Assembly (NCBI GenBank): GCA_015064685.1
Contig: SVRT01000006.1
Coordinates: 1-64,000 of the forward strand
Source of the DNA: Oscillospiraceae bacterium
GTDB taxonomy: Bacteria; Bacillota; Clostridia; Oscillospirales; CAG-272
Direction of reading: 5' to 3'
DNA: 64,000 nucleotides
Below, one piece after another: positions 32,695-42,811 of this stretch. The notes below the pieces were generated by a model. That model was given only the letters and a program-made list of their open reading frames with translations. It had not been told where the DNA came from and ran no database searches. Positions within the stretch are counted from its first letter, which is position 1, and each line of letters starts with the position of its first letter. Position numbers and translations under genes: made by a program.

Positions 32695-35172
32695 TCAGTC
32701 TATATACTCAACCGCGGGATAGAGCATCGCCTGAGGATTGGAGTCATATCTCGCTACCGCGAAGACTATCTCATCCCCTTCCTCTACGTCGAGAACAAGG
32801 TCCGCCCACATCTTATTGATCGTAGCCTCGGTTGCCGCTGTCGAGAATACCTGCCAGTTGGCGTAATTGCTCGGGTTGCCGTCTACCTTCTTCGGCCATA
32901 CCATCTCGCCGTTGACGAATACCGCAACGTAGCACGAGGAGAGATTAGGCGTAAAGGTAGTTGCGCTGATCTTGACCTGTCCCGACTTGCCTGCGGTGTA
33001 TCTGATACCGAGCGTGCCGACGTCTTTATACTTATCAACAGCTCCTATTCTCATTCCTGCGGTAAGGTAGAAGCCGCCGTGACCCGACCAGAGGCTCTCG
33101 CCGTCGTAGAGCCAGCCGTTTTCCTCGACCTTGTCATAGACCGTGAACTCGCCCGTCGAATAGGTAAGGAAGCCTGCATCCCATCCGGGCATATATCCCT
33201 CGAAGCGACGGTCGGGATAAAGCGCCGTACCGTAATTGACGATAAGGGGCTTGTTGCTTGCGAAGCTTGAGTTATACGCGACCTTGAAGGTACGTGTATC
33301 AAGCAGCTTGTCGCCAAGGTAGATCTCAATCGTGATCTCCTTTGCGGTGGCGTTGCTGCTCTTGATGTTAAATCCGTCGACCTCAAAGCCCTCTGTCAGA
33401 ACCTTGAGAGAAAGGCCCTGCACGGTCTTCCAGACGGGAGTGATGTAAGGCACGACCTGCGTGGTCATTCTGCCCGCGTCGAAATAGATCGTGTCGCCGA
33501 GGTCGTAGTGTCCGTCGATGCCGACGAGACGGAGAGTCACCTCGTCGCTCTGCTCATAGGTAAGCGTGTAATTCTTGTCGGGGTTGAGGTAATTGAGGAA
33601 CTGAAGTGTGTTTCTCATCGCGTCAACACCCATCTCGTTCTGTCCGAAGATACGGTAGTGTATCTGGGGATGTACGGTGTTGAGGGTCTTGGGGATATCG
33701 TATCCGAATATCGCCTTGAAGTTCTCGTTCGAGCCGTATACGTCGAGGAAGTAGTTCTCAACGTTCGCATCCGAGATTATCCAATTCTCGGTCGCCTTTG
33801 TAGCAAGAAATACGTTGGCATACGCGCCCTCGAGCTTATTTGCCGCGGTGTACTGCGCGAGACGGGGACCCGAGAGGAAAAGCTCGCTTATACCGTTTGA
33901 GCCCGAGCGGATCGTGAAGATGCCGCAATACTCAAGCTTCTTTTCTACTCCGTTGTGCTTGTAAACAACGTCCTTCTGCATTGCCTCGTGCATCTCGGCA
34001 AAAGCGTCGTAGTAATATTCGTAGGTGTTGGTGCTGTCGCCCTCGCCCTGGAACCAGTAGTATGCCATGTGGTTGAGGGTGAAGTGGCCCGCGTCTACCT
34101 CACGGTAGAGTGTCTCGAGCGCGAGGTTGAAAACGGCTACTGCCTGATAGTAATCGTTGTCGACTACGCTTCCGTCCTCGCTCGGCTTGAAGCAGTGAAT
34201 GGGCTGACCGCCGTGAGACGCGTTTACGATCCAGACGCGCTCGCCTGTCTGCTCTATCCACTCGTACGCCATACCTGCGCAAACGCTGAAGTTTGCAAAG
34301 CCCGAGCTGTAATCGAGGTCTGTAAGTACTTCGGGAGGGCAACCGTTCTTTACGACCATATTGTCCCATTCAAGCGTCTTTGTTACGTAGTCCTCTGCGG
34401 AGTAGATAGACAAGCCCTGTCCCGTCCAGGTGTAGTACGCCATGGTCTCGGGAGAACGCTTGAAGTATTTCTGATATTCACCCTTCTCGTAGGTGGAAGG
34501 GTCGGGTGGGTCACCGGAGCCGTTTGACTGACCCGTGAGGAAGAAGAGGTTGATGGGAGACGCGTGTACGATCACGCACTCCTCGCGTCCGTTTTCAAGC
34601 ACGACGGTCGCCATTCCGCAGCCCGAGGCATATACCGCGTTGCCGCGGATCTCAAGCACCGCGTCGTCCTTCTCGGTCTTGCCGGTCTTAAAGCTCGTTA
34701 CATCCTGGTCACGGATCTCGGCAATTGCAGAGCCGAAATCGTAGGTGTCCTGGAAGGTGATGTGTATGATGCCATCACGGTCAACGTAAGGATATTCTGT
34801 AACGTAGTTGATCTTCACGTCCTCATCCTCCTGAGTGTCATCGGACGGATCGGTCTCGATCTCATCACCGCCCTCGGTCTCCTCGCCGGAGTCATCGTCG
34901 GTTTCGGGATCGACTGTCGGATCTGTCTCCGGATCCTTGTCGGGATCTGTCTCGGGTGTTGTTTCGGGTGTTGTTTCGGGATCAGTCTCGGTATCGACCG
35001 CCTCGGTCTCTGCCCGAGTTGCCTTCTCGGACTCGGATACGACAGGCTCGGTCACACCTTCGGTAGCCGCGTCTGTTCCCTTTTGAGTGCTCTGCTCACC
35101 CTTGTTCGTATCGCACGCGACGATTGCAAGAAGCATTATGATCGCGAGAGCGAGTGCTAATAACTTTTTCAT
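32695..35172 (-). CDS. SASA-family carbohydrate esterase lipoprotein
   Basis: This 825-residue lipoprotein has a signal peptide with lipobox ending LLAIVAC (Cys 20), then about 90 residues of acidic, Thr-rich spacer (DPETTPETTPETDPDKDPET), then an SGNH-type sialate O-acetylesterase-like (SASA) domain with the nucleophile motif LTGQSNGSG and the downstream WFQGEGDS block. The C-terminal region (about 650-825) looks like a beta-sandwich module. It should be anchored on the cell surface and remove acetyl groups from glycans, but the substrate is inferred only. It is monocistronic, behind a TTGACA-N18-TATAAT promoter and a TAGGAGGA ribosome site. Confidence 0.87.
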   Translation of the reverse strand: MKKLLALALAIIMLLAIVACDTNKGEQSTQKGTDAATEGVTEPVVSESEKATRAETEAVDTETDPETTPETTPETDPDKDPETDPTVDPETDDDSGEETEGGDEIETDPSDDTQEDEDVKINYVTEYPYVDRDGIIHITFQDTYDFGSAIAEIRDQDVTSFKTGKTEKDDAVLEIRGNAVYASGCGMATVVLENGREECVIVHASPINLFFLTGQSNGSGDPPDPSTYEKGEYQKYFKRSPETMAYYTWTGQGLSIYSAEDYVTKTLEWDNMVVKNGCPPEVLTDLDYSSGFANFSVCAGMAYEWIEQTGERVWIVNASHGGQPIHCFKPSEDGSVVDNDYYQAVAVFNLALETLYREVDAGHFTLNHMAYYWFQGEGDSTNTYEYYYDAFAEMHEAMQKDVVYKHNGVEKKLEYCGIFTIRSGSNGISELFLSGPRLAQYTAANKLEGAYANVFLATKATENWIISDANVENYFLDVYGSNENFKAIFGYDIPKTLNTVHPQIHYRIFGQNEMGVDAMRNTLQFLNYLNPDKNYTLTYEQSDEVTLRLVGIDGHYDLGDTIYFDAGRMTTQVVPYITPVWKTVQGLSLKVLTEGFEVDGFNIKSSNATAKEITIEIYLGDKLLDTRTFKVAYNSSFASNKPLIVNYGTALYPDRRFEGYMPGWDAGFLTYSTGEFTVYDKVEENGWLYDGESLWSGHGGFYLTAGMRIGAVDKYKDVGTLGIRYTAGKSGQVKISATTFTPNLSSCYVAVFVNGEMVWPKKVDGNPSNYANWQVFSTAATEATINKMWADLVLDVEEGDEIVFAVARYDSNPQAMLYPAVEYID

Positions 35173-35209
35173 AGAGTTTCCTCCTACAAAGTATATATAT
35201 ATCTAATCC

Positions 35210-35239
35210 ATTATACTTTATTTTTCACACACTTGTCAA
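35210..35239 (-). promoter_or_regulatory. Promoter of the SASA lipoprotein gene
   Basis: On the minus strand TTGACA (35234-35239) and TATAAT (35210-35215) are spaced by 18 bp. Confidence 0.8.
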
Positions 35240-35332
35240 TCGGCATATTGACAGTTATCCACCGCTTTTTTTGTGGTTTTTGACGAAGAGAGAGTAAAAT
35301 GAAAAAAGAAAATTCAAAATGTAGTGTTAGAT

Positions 35333-35599
35333 ACATTGCAGTTTGTCTGCGTGTTTAGCCTTCCCCAGCGGGGAAGGGGGACCGCGGTAGCGGTGGATGA
35401 GGAGGTCGCCCTTTTGTGGGCTTCGCGTCCGTGTAAAGACCTTGTTCCGATGCATAAGAATCTTTGCACGAAAAGACAAAATCCACACCGCTCCCGTGAA
35501 ATACATCCTAATGGCGACCTCCTCATCCACCACCTTCGGTGGTCCCCCTTCTCCGCTGGAGAAGGCTATTCGCGACAGCTCGATAAATCATAATTTGAA
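35333..35599. repeat. family A palindromic element (copy A5) with outer boundaries
   Basis: The core is 35358-35566, with inner hairpins CCGCGGTAGCGG (left) and CCACCTTCGGTGG (right), and end flanks TTTA and TATTCG. The outer boundaries are TTGCAGTTTGTCTG (degenerate) and CGATAAATCATAATTTGAA. Confidence 0.85.
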
Positions 35600-35612
35600 A
35601 TACTATTTATTC

Positions 35613-35854
35613 AGAGGTTTTTGGAGATAGGGGGAGGGTCAAGGGAGGGGGAAAGTACACTTTTTCCTCTGAAAAAAGGCACCTGCGGTGGGCAAGCTTC
35701 GTGTGACGTTATCATTTTCGATCATTTATCCCTCGACAATTTTATCCCTTTATACATAGAGGTTTTTGGAGATAGGGGGAGGGTCAAGGGAGGGGGAAAG
35801 GACGCTTTTTCCTCTGAAAAAAGGTCCTTTCCCCCTCCCTTGGTTCCCTATAAA
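35613..35854. repeat. family F direct and inverted repeats after fhs
   Basis: A 66-bp unit (GAGGTTTTTGGAGATAGGGG, then GAGGGTCAAGGGAGGGGGAA and CTTTTTCCTCTGAAAAAAGG) occurs at 35613-35679 and again at 35759-35824. The second copy is followed by its own inverse GTCCTTTCCCCCTCCC, making a long hairpin that may also end the fhs transcript. The end TATAAATCAAAA supplies the fhs stop. Confidence 0.75.
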
Positions 35855-37528
35855 TCAAAACAATCCGCTGATCTTGCCGTTGTCGTCGACGTCGATGCGG
35901 CAGGCGGCGGGGACCTTAGGAAGACCCGGCATTGTCATAATATCGCCCGTGAGGACGACGACAAATCCTGCGCCTGCGCTCACCTTGACCTGACGGACGG
36001 TGACGGTGAAGCCCTCGGGTGCGCCGAGCTTAGTCGGGTCATCCGAGAAGGAGTATTGAGTTTTAGCAACGCATATAGGACACGAGCCGAAGCCGAGAGC
36101 TTCAAGCTGCGCGATCTGCTTTTGCGCCTGGGGTGTGATATTAACGCCCACACCGCCGTAAACGCGCTTTGTTACCGCCTCGATCTTCTCGGCGATGCTG
36201 AGCTCGTCGGAGTAGCTGAAGCTGAAATCGTTAGGCTCCTCGCAAAGTCTTACGACCTCGCGAGCCAGCTCCTCGCCTCCCTTGCCGCCCTCTGCCCAGA
36301 CGGTCGAGAGGACTACGTTAACGCCAAGCTTCTTGCATTTTTCAATAACAAGCTCTATCTCGGCGTCGGTGTCTGTCGGGAAGCGGTTGACCGCCACCAC
36401 GCAAGGCAATTTATATACGTTCTTGATATTTGAAACGTGACGGAGAAGGTTGGGTATTCCTTTCTCGAGCGTCTCGAGATTCTCTTCTCCAAGCTCGGTC
36501 TTTGCCGAGCCGCCGTGCATCTTGAGCGCGCGGACGGTAGCGACCACTACGACAGCACTCGGGTTGAGTGATGCCATACGGCACTTGATGTCAAGGAACT
36601 TCTCCGCTCCGAGATCCGCGCCGAATCCCGCCTCGGTGACGGCATAATCGCCGAGCTTCATTGCCATCTTGGTCGCGATCACCGAGTTGCAACCGTGAGC
36701 GATGTTGGCAAAGGGACCGCCGTGGACGAACGCGGGAGTTCCCTCGAGCGTCTGCACGAGATTGGGCTTAAGCGCGTCCTTGAGCAGCGCCGCCATAGCG
36801 CCCACCGCCCGGAGATCGCCCGCGGTCACGGGCTTCTCGTCGTATGTGTAGCCCACGATTATGCGCGAAAGCCTCTCTTTGAGGTCAGCGATCGAGTTTG
36901 CAAGGCAGAACACCGCCATGATCTCGGACGCGACCGTAATATCGTATCCGTCCTCTCTCGGCGTTCCGTTGACTCTGCCGCCGAGTCCGTCGGTGATGAA
37001 TCGGAGCTGACGGTCGTTCATATCAACGCATCTTTTCCAGGTGATGCGACGGGGGTCGATATTAAGCGCATTGCCCTGATAGATGTGGTTGTCGAGCATT
37101 GCCGCGAGCAGATTGTTCGCCGCGCCGATCGCGTGGAAGTCGCCCGTAAAGTGGAGATTGATGTCCTCCATCGGTACGACCTGGGCGTAGCCGCCGCCTG
37201 CCGCGCCGCCCTTGACTCCGAAAACCGGTCCGAGCGACGGCTCACGGAGAGCAACTACGACGTTCTTGCCTATTCTCTTGAGTCCGTCGGCAAGACCTAT
37301 GGTCGTGGTGGTCTTTCCCTCTCCCGCAGGAGTCGGTGTGATCGCCGTTACAAGGATGAGCTTGCCGTTTTTCCTCTCGCTCTCGCCGAGAAGCGAATAG
37401 TCGACCTTCGCCTTGTAGTTGCCGTACTGCTCAAGATATTTCTCGTCAACACCCGCGACCGCTGCGATCTCTCGGATGTGTTTCATTTTTGTGGATTGCG
37501 CGATTTCAATGTCGGATAAATATGCCAT
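35855..37528 (-). CDS. fhs: Formate--tetrahydrofolate ligase
   Basis: Fhs (FTHFS) makes 10-formyl-THF from formate, THF and ATP. The 557-residue protein has the P-loop [20 protein letters not shown] near residue 68, the [20 protein letters not shown] motif near 96 and [17 protein letters not shown] in the C-terminal third, all family-typical. It lies downstream of purL on the same strand; 10-formyl-THF is the formyl donor for PurN and the AICAR transformylase of this operon. Repeat G1 separates it from purL. Its TGA stop lies inside a repeat boundary. Confidence 0.97.
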   Translation of the reverse strand: MAYLSDIEIAQSTKMKHIREIAAVAGVDEKYLEQYGNYKAKVDYSLLGESERKNGKLILVTAITPTPAGEGKTTTTIGLADGLKRIGKNVVVALREPSLGPVFGVKGGAAGGGYAQVVPMEDINLHFTGDFHAIGAANNLLAAMLDNHIYQGNALNIDPRRITWKRCVDMNDRQLRFITDGLGGRVNGTPREDGYDITVASEIMAVFCLANSIADLKERLSRIIVGYTYDEKPVTAGDLRAVGAMAALLKDALKPNLVQTLEGTPAFVHGGPFANIAHGCNSVIATKMAMKLGDYAVTEAGFGADLGAEKFLDIKCRMASLNPSAVVVVATVRALKMHGGSAKTELGEENLETLEKGIPNLLRHVSNIKNVYKLPCVVAVNRFPTDTDAEIELVIEKCKKLGVNVVLSTVWAEGGKGGEELAREVVRLCEEPNDFSFSYSDELSIAEKIEAVTKRVYGGVGVNITPQAQKQIAQLEALGFGSCPICVAKTQYSFSDDPTKLGAPEGFTVTVRQVKVSAGAGFVVVLTGDIMTMPGLPKVPAACRIDVDDNGKISGLF

Positions 37529-37589
37529 TTTGTTTTACCTTTTACCGCTGATGAAGGAAAATTTCGAAAAAACTCCCCTTCATCACACC

Positions 37590-37768
37590 CCTATCCTTTC
37601 AAAAGCTTTTTTAAATATAGATAAAGCTATAACTGCTCAAACAGAGTTCGTTCAAGAAGCGAGCAAGACAAGGCGCACCGGAAAAAGCAAGGCGAAGGCT
37701 TACTTACGTAAGTCGAGCCGCTTTTGAGGAGCAACGCCGTATTGCGACGCTTATTGGGCGAACGAGAT
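37590..37768. repeat. family G imperfect palindrome (copy G1)
   Basis: It contains AAGCGAGCAAGACAAGGCG, ACCGGAAAAAGCAAGGCG and GAGGAGCAACGCCGTATTGCG, shared with copy G2, and ends GGGCGAACGAGATTCAC directly before the purL stop. Ends are weakly inverted. No gene. Confidence 0.65.
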
Positions 37769-40700
37769 TCACTTAAAATATTTAACAGCCGACTCAAACA
37801 TCTTCATATCATATTCCCCGAGTACGTTCTTGTAAAGACCGTTTCCGATTCTCTCGCTGTGTCCCATCTTACCGAATACTCGTCCGTCGGGTGAGGTGAT
37901 GCCCTCGACCGCGAACGCGGAATCGTTGGGGTTGTAGCGGATGTCACTCGTGGGATCGCCGTCGAGGTCTACGTACTGCGTTGCTATCTGACCGTTCTCG
38001 GCAAGCTGACGGAGCAATTTTTCGTCACAGAGGAATCTTCCCTCTCCGTGAGATATAGCCACGTTATAGACGTCGCCTACGTTCGTATTCGCGAGCCAGG
38101 GCGACTTATTCGACGCTATGCGCGTTCTTACAAGCTTCGACTGGTGGCGCGAAATTGTGTTAAAGGTCAGCGTGGGTGTGTTCGCGTCGGGCTCGATTAT
38201 CTTTCCGTAAGGCACGAGACCGAGCTTGATAAGCGCCTGGAATCCGTTACAGATACCGCACATAAGACCGTCGCGGTCGTTAAGCAGAGCGTGAACACCG
38301 TCCTTTATCTGCTGATTGCGGAAGAACGCCATGATGAACTTACCGGAGCCGTCGGGCTCGTCTCCGCCCGAAAATCCTCCGGGCACGAAGATCATCTGGC
38401 TCTCTTCAAGCTCCTTTGCGAAGCTCTCAACGCTTCTCTGAATTCCGTCCTGCGTCAGGTTATTGATAACGAATATCTTCGCCTCTGCTCCCGCGTCTCT
38501 CATTACCTTTGCCGAGTCAAACTCGCAGTTGGTTCCGGGGAATACGGGGATAAGCACCTTCGGCTTTGCTACCTTTACGGCAGGCGCGACTCTCTTGTCC
38601 GCCGCGTAGGAGAACGCCTCGTATTTTCTGCTCTCTCTGCCCTCGAGCGTCGGGAATACACCCTCGAGCTTGCCCTCGTAAAGGGAGTCAAGCTCCGCTA
38701 TGTCAACCGACTTATCACCGTAGGTCAGCTTAGCGTCGTCGGTGAAGTAACCGACCGTCTGACCCGCAGTATCCGCGTCGACCTCGAGCAGGAAGGAGCC
38801 GTAAGCGTACTCAAAAATATTCTCTACTGTAACGTACTGATCAAGGAACTTAAATCCGAGTCCGTTACCGATACACATCTTATATACCGCCTCCGCGATA
38901 CCGCCAAAGGTGGGGGTATAAGCCGCGTAGACCTTGCCTGAGCGCATAAGAGCGGTGACCTTATTAAAGGTTGCTATAAGCGACTGTGCATCGGGGAGAT
39001 TGTCCTCGCCATACGCGGGGCAGATGCTTATAAGCTTGTGTCCTGCCGCCTTTGCGTCGTTTGAAATCACCTCGTCGCACTTACCCGTCGTGACCGCGAA
39101 GGAAACGAGCGTGGGGGGTACGTCGAGCTTCTCAAAGGAACCGCTCATCGAGTCCTTACCTCCGATAGCCGCAATTCCAAGCTCGACCTGAGCTCTGAAC
39201 GCGCCAAGGAGCGCCGCGAAGGGCTTACCCCAACGCTTGCCGTCCTTGAGTGGCTTTTCAAAATATTCCTGGAAGGTGAGGTAGACGTCCTCATACGAAG
39301 CACCTGTCGCGACAAGCTTTGCCGCGCTCTCAACTACCGCGAGATAAGCCGAGTGATAGGGCGACTTCTCCGCGATATAGGGGTTGTAGCCCCAAGCCAT
39401 ATACGAGCAGGTGTCGGTGTGCTTCTCTTCGACCGAGACCTTATGCACCATAGCCTGGATAGGCGTTCTCTGATGCTTTCCGCCGAACGGCATAAGCACC
39501 GTACCCGCGCCGATGGTCGAGTCAAATCTCTCGGAAAGTCCGCGCTTTGAGCAGACGTTGAGGTCAGCCGCCAAAGCCTTATATCCCTCGACGAAATCGC
39601 TGACAGGCTCCTTTGCGTAGTCGCTGTTTGCCGCCGCGGGAGCGATATCTATATGCTTCTCCGCGCCGTTTGAATTGAGGAACTCGCGCGAGATATCAAT
39701 GACCGTCTTGCCGTTCCAATGAACGCGGAGACGAGGCTCCTCTGTGACTCTTGCAACCACGGTCGCCTCAAGGTTTTCGCTGTCTGCAAGCGCCATAAAT
39801 CTCTCTATATTCTCTTTCTCGATAACGACCGCCATTCTCTCCTGCGACTCAGAAATCGCAAGCTCTGTGCCGTCAAGTCCCTCGTATTTCTTGGGAACCT
39901 TGTTAAGATCGATATCAAGTCCGTCCGCAAGCTCTCCGATAGCGACCGAAACACCGCCCGCGCCGAAGTCGTTGCATCTCTTTATCATTCTGCAAGCCTC
40001 TGCGTTACGGAAAAGGCGCTGGAGCTTTCTCTCCTCGGGCGCATTTCCCTTCTGCACCTCAGCACCGCAGGTCTCGACCGAGTGAGAGTCGTGAGCCTTA
40101 CTCGAGCCCGTCGCACCGCCGACACCGTCGCGTCCCGTACGTCCGCCAAGCAGAATGACTACGTCACCGTCTGCGGGTGTTTCTCTGCGGACGTTCTCGG
40201 CAGGTGCTGCCGCGATGACCGCGCCTATCTCCATTCTCTTTGCCGCATAACCCGAGTGGTAAAGCTCGTCGACCATACCCGTTGCAAGACCGATCTGGTT
40301 TCCATAGGACGAATATCCCGCCGCCGCGGTCTGAACGATCTTTCTCTGTGGGAGCTTGCCCTGGATCGTCTCGCTGACGGGGACGGTCGGGTCTGCCGCG
40401 CCCGTGACTCTCATTGCCGCATATACATAGCTACGTCCCGAAAGCGGGTCGCGGATAGCTCCGCCGATGCAGGTCGCAGCTCCTCCGAAGGGCTCGATCT
40501 CGGTCGGGTGGTTGTGCGTTTCGTTCTTGAAGAGCAAGAGCCAATCCTCCTCAACACCGTCGACCGTTACCTTGATCTTCACGGTGCAGGCATTGATCTC
40601 CTCGCTCTCGTCGAGCTTCTGGAGCTGTCCCGTTTTCTTTAAGTATTTCGCCGCGAGAGTGCCTATGTCCATAAGGTTCTGCGGCTTTGTTCTGCCGAGC

Positions 40701-41461
40701 TTTTCGCGGGTCGCAAGGTACTCCTTGTACGTCTTCTCAAGCAGCTCGTCCTCGAATTTCACGCTGTCTATCGTCGTCAAAAACGTGGTGTGACGGCAGT
40801 GATCCGACCAGTACGTGTCGATCATTCTGATCTCGGTGATGGTGGGGTCTCTCTTCTCGCCCGCGAAATACTCACGGCAGAATTTTATGTCGTCAATATC
40901 CATCGCAAGACCGAGGCTCTTGACCATATCGCCAAGCTCGCCGTCGCTCATATTTATAAAACCGTCGACCGTCGCAACGCTTGTGGGAATATCGTACTCT
41001 ACCTCAAGCGTCTCGGGCATATCGAGACTTGCCTCTCGCGCCTCGACGGGGTTGATAACGTACTTCTTTATCTCCGCAATATCGCTCTCGGAGAGACTTC
41101 CGCCAAGCACGTAGACCTTTGCCGAACGGACTGTGGGTCTCTTTCCGCAAGACATTATCTGTATGCACTGCGCCGCACTGTCGGCTCTCTGGTCGAACTG
41201 ACCCGGGAGATACTCGACCGCAAAGACGTAGCCGCCCTTTGCATCAAGCTCGCTCGTCGCTATATCGAGCTGAGGCTCGGAAAATACGCTCGCGACCGCC
41301 GCCTCGAACACCTCAGCGTCGATATTATCGGCATCGTAGCGGTTGAGTATGCGGACGCTCTCGAGTCCCTTGATACCAAGCAGATTATTAAGCTCCGAGA
41401 GCAGCGCGTGCGCCTCGTGAGCAAGCTCGTTCTTTTTTTCTACAAAAATTCTGAAAACCAT
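37769..41461 (-). CDS. purL: Phosphoribosylformylglycinamidine synthase, PurL-PurQ fusion
   Basis: This 1230-residue enzyme turns FGAR into FGAM using glutamine and ATP. It is the long, single-chain form: an N-terminal PurS-like region, duplicated AIR-synthase-like domains with HNHPTEIEPFGGAATCIGG near residue 315, and a C-terminal class I glutaminase from about residue 975 (VLIPVFPGTNCEFDS) with nucleophile Cys in MCGICNGFQ. So purS and purQ are not needed. The start at 41461 is preceded by GGTCGGAGACC. It lies between the DUF1963 gene and fhs in the purine operon. Confidence 0.96.
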   Translation of the reverse strand: MVFRIFVEKKNELAHEAHALLSELNNLLGIKGLESVRILNRYDADNIDAEVFEAAVASVFSEPQLDIATSELDAKGGYVFAVEYLPGQFDQRADSAAQCIQIMSCGKRPTVRSAKVYVLGGSLSESDIAEIKKYVINPVEAREASLDMPETLEVEYDIPTSVATVDGFINMSDGELGDMVKSLGLAMDIDDIKFCREYFAGEKRDPTITEIRMIDTYWSDHCRHTTFLTTIDSVKFEDELLEKTYKEYLATREKLGRTKPQNLMDIGTLAAKYLKKTGQLQKLDESEEINACTVKIKVTVDGVEEDWLLLFKNETHNHPTEIEPFGGAATCIGGAIRDPLSGRSYVYAAMRVTGAADPTVPVSETIQGKLPQRKIVQTAAAGYSSYGNQIGLATGMVDELYHSGYAAKRMEIGAVIAAAPAENVRRETPADGDVVILLGGRTGRDGVGGATGSSKAHDSHSVETCGAEVQKGNAPEERKLQRLFRNAEACRMIKRCNDFGAGGVSVAIGELADGLDIDLNKVPKKYEGLDGTELAISESQERMAVVIEKENIERFMALADSENLEATVVARVTEEPRLRVHWNGKTVIDISREFLNSNGAEKHIDIAPAAANSDYAKEPVSDFVEGYKALAADLNVCSKRGLSERFDSTIGAGTVLMPFGGKHQRTPIQAMVHKVSVEEKHTDTCSYMAWGYNPYIAEKSPYHSAYLAVVESAAKLVATGASYEDVYLTFQEYFEKPLKDGKRWGKPFAALLGAFRAQVELGIAAIGGKDSMSGSFEKLDVPPTLVSFAVTTGKCDEVISNDAKAAGHKLISICPAYGEDNLPDAQSLIATFNKVTALMRSGKVYAAYTPTFGGIAEAVYKMCIGNGLGFKFLDQYVTVENIFEYAYGSFLLEVDADTAGQTVGYFTDDAKLTYGDKSVDIAELDSLYEGKLEGVFPTLEGRESRKYEAFSYAADKRVAPAVKVAKPKVLIPVFPGTNCEFDSAKVMRDAGAEAKIFVINNLTQDGIQRSVESFAKELEESQMIFVPGGFSGGDEPDGSGKFIMAFFRNQQIKDGVHALLNDRDGLMCGICNGFQALIKLGLVPYGKIIEPDANTPTLTFNTISRHQSKLVRTRIASNKSPWLANTNVGDVYNVAISHGEGRFLCDEKLLRQLAENGQIATQYVDLDGDPTSDIRYNPNDSAFAVEGITSPDGRVFGKMGHSERIGNGLYKNVLGEYDMKMFESAVKYFK

Positions 41462-41567
41462 TGTCGCCGCGGTCTCCGACCGCTTCCTTTCTGTTTTTGT
41501 TATATTTGATGTTTTATCTGAGTTCTTTTCTTACGTTAGTTTTGTTCCGTTTACAGTAATTCAAATT

Positions 41568-42452
41568 TTATCCGCACTGTAAAACGAGCCAGGTCTTGTC
41601 GAATTTACGCTCCTTGAGATCCTGCTTGCGAATATAGAAGTAAAGGTTTCCGAGATCGCCGAACATCAGCTCATAATCGTCATCTTCAACAGATGCCATC
41701 TGGAACAGTAATATCCAATCGGTTGCAGCTTTGTTTATATCTTCTTCTACATCCTCGGCGGTGTCTATATAGCTTTGGTGATCACCGCAATACAAGCCGC
41801 GTGTCGTTCTCTCGCACTCGGTCAGCATTTCGCTTTGAATAAGATCCGCATATCCGAGAAGCTTATGACATTCAAAGTCAAGATCATAGCCCCTCTCTTC
41901 AACCGCCTCATCATACTCCTCCCAATCGCAATCCAGGTCAGAATGGCAATCAAGCTCCTCAAAGCTCGGGTAGGAATCCTTTGCACAGAAGGACAGATCG
42001 TATTCCTTGACCTTGTACTCACCGTTCATATCATCGGGAAGGTCTGCTTGTGCAAGCTGACTTATGTCCTCAAAGTAATACACGCGTGAGCAACCCGCAT
42101 CCCCGGGATCAAATCCCCAACACATCGACTCCTGCTCATAGAAGAAAAGAAGCAAGCCCTTTTCAGGGAGCATCTTATCCTTATCATAAGCGCAGATCTC
42201 TTCAAGGTTAATCTGACAGAGGAAGGATAACGGTCTGTTTGCTTTTTCTCCATCGTAATTTTCCGATTCAAATCTCGGCCAATCAAATCCTGCGGGAACG
42301 GCAGGCTTGCCGCCGAATTTACTTCTGTATACAGAGCCTTTGTTTTTCGCTTTGCGCGTTGTAACGGATATTTCATTCTTGCGCAACGTGTCTAAGACCT
42401 TATTAAGATCAGGCGCACTCTTTTCTTCCGTTTTTTTCTTAAATCCAAACAT
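41568..42452 (-). CDS. DUF1963 (YwqG-like) protein
   Basis: At 294 residues, this protein matches the DUF1963/YwqG family: it has SKFGGKPAVPAGFDWPR near residue 50, LSFLCQINLEEI near 75, GLLLFFYEQES near 100 and the C-terminal WILLFQMASVEDDDYELMFGDLGNLYFYI. The function of the family is not known; the fold is cytosolic and often found near toxin-immunity loci. Here it interrupts the purine operon between purD and purL, and AGGGAAAG is its ribosome site. The stop TAA overlaps a repeat-boundary-like TTCAAATTTT. Composition is a little more AT-rich than the pur genes, so late insertion is possible. Confidence 0.85.
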   Translation of the reverse strand: MFGFKKKTEEKSAPDLNKVLDTLRKNEISVTTRKAKNKGSVYRSKFGGKPAVPAGFDWPRFESENYDGEKANRPLSFLCQINLEEICAYDKDKMLPEKGLLLFFYEQESMCWGFDPGDAGCSRVYYFEDISQLAQADLPDDMNGEYKVKEYDLSFCAKDSYPSFEELDCHSDLDCDWEEYDEAVEERGYDLDFECHKLLGYADLIQSEMLTECERTTRGLYCGDHQSYIDTAEDVEEDINKAATDWILLFQMASVEDDDYELMFGDLGNLYFYIRKQDLKERKFDKTWLVLQCG

Positions 42453-42539
42453 TCCTGCTTTCCCTTTCTACGTTTTTTCTTTGGTAAAGTGTTGCACACG
42501 AGTGCAAAGTGCAAATGTTTTGTGCAGATCGCAGAGTTA

Positions 42540-42809
42540 GATAAATTGGGGTTTATAGGTGAGATAATAATTGCAAACCCTTTTAAATTACTTCACGGTT
42601 ATAAGTCGAACGACACTACACGATCGTAGGGACCGACGTCCTCGGCGGTCCGTTTCGATACGATTGTATCTTTTCAGCCATAAGGGTTTTATAGGCGTTT
42701 GCTTTGCGGACCGCCGAGGACGTCGGTCCCTACGGCGCAAAGCGTACCGTGGAGTGAATTTTTAGCCGTGAAAGACAATTTAAACAGTTTGATAAATCAA
42801 AATTTGAAA
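42540..42809. repeat. family C palindromic element (copy C2) with outer boundaries
   Basis: The outer boundaries are GATAAATTGGGGTTTATAGG and GATAAATCAAAATTTGAA. The core repeats the C1 arms (GTAGGGACCGACGTCCTCGG and its complement) in opposite orientation. Confidence 0.87.
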
Positions 42810-42811
42810 TC

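Noticed and set aside
34564-35160. 198-residue plus-strand ORF opposite the SASA lipoprotein
   Set aside because: It is the antisense of the acidic spacer and signal peptide; the minus-strand frame has a lipobox, promoter and ribosome site.
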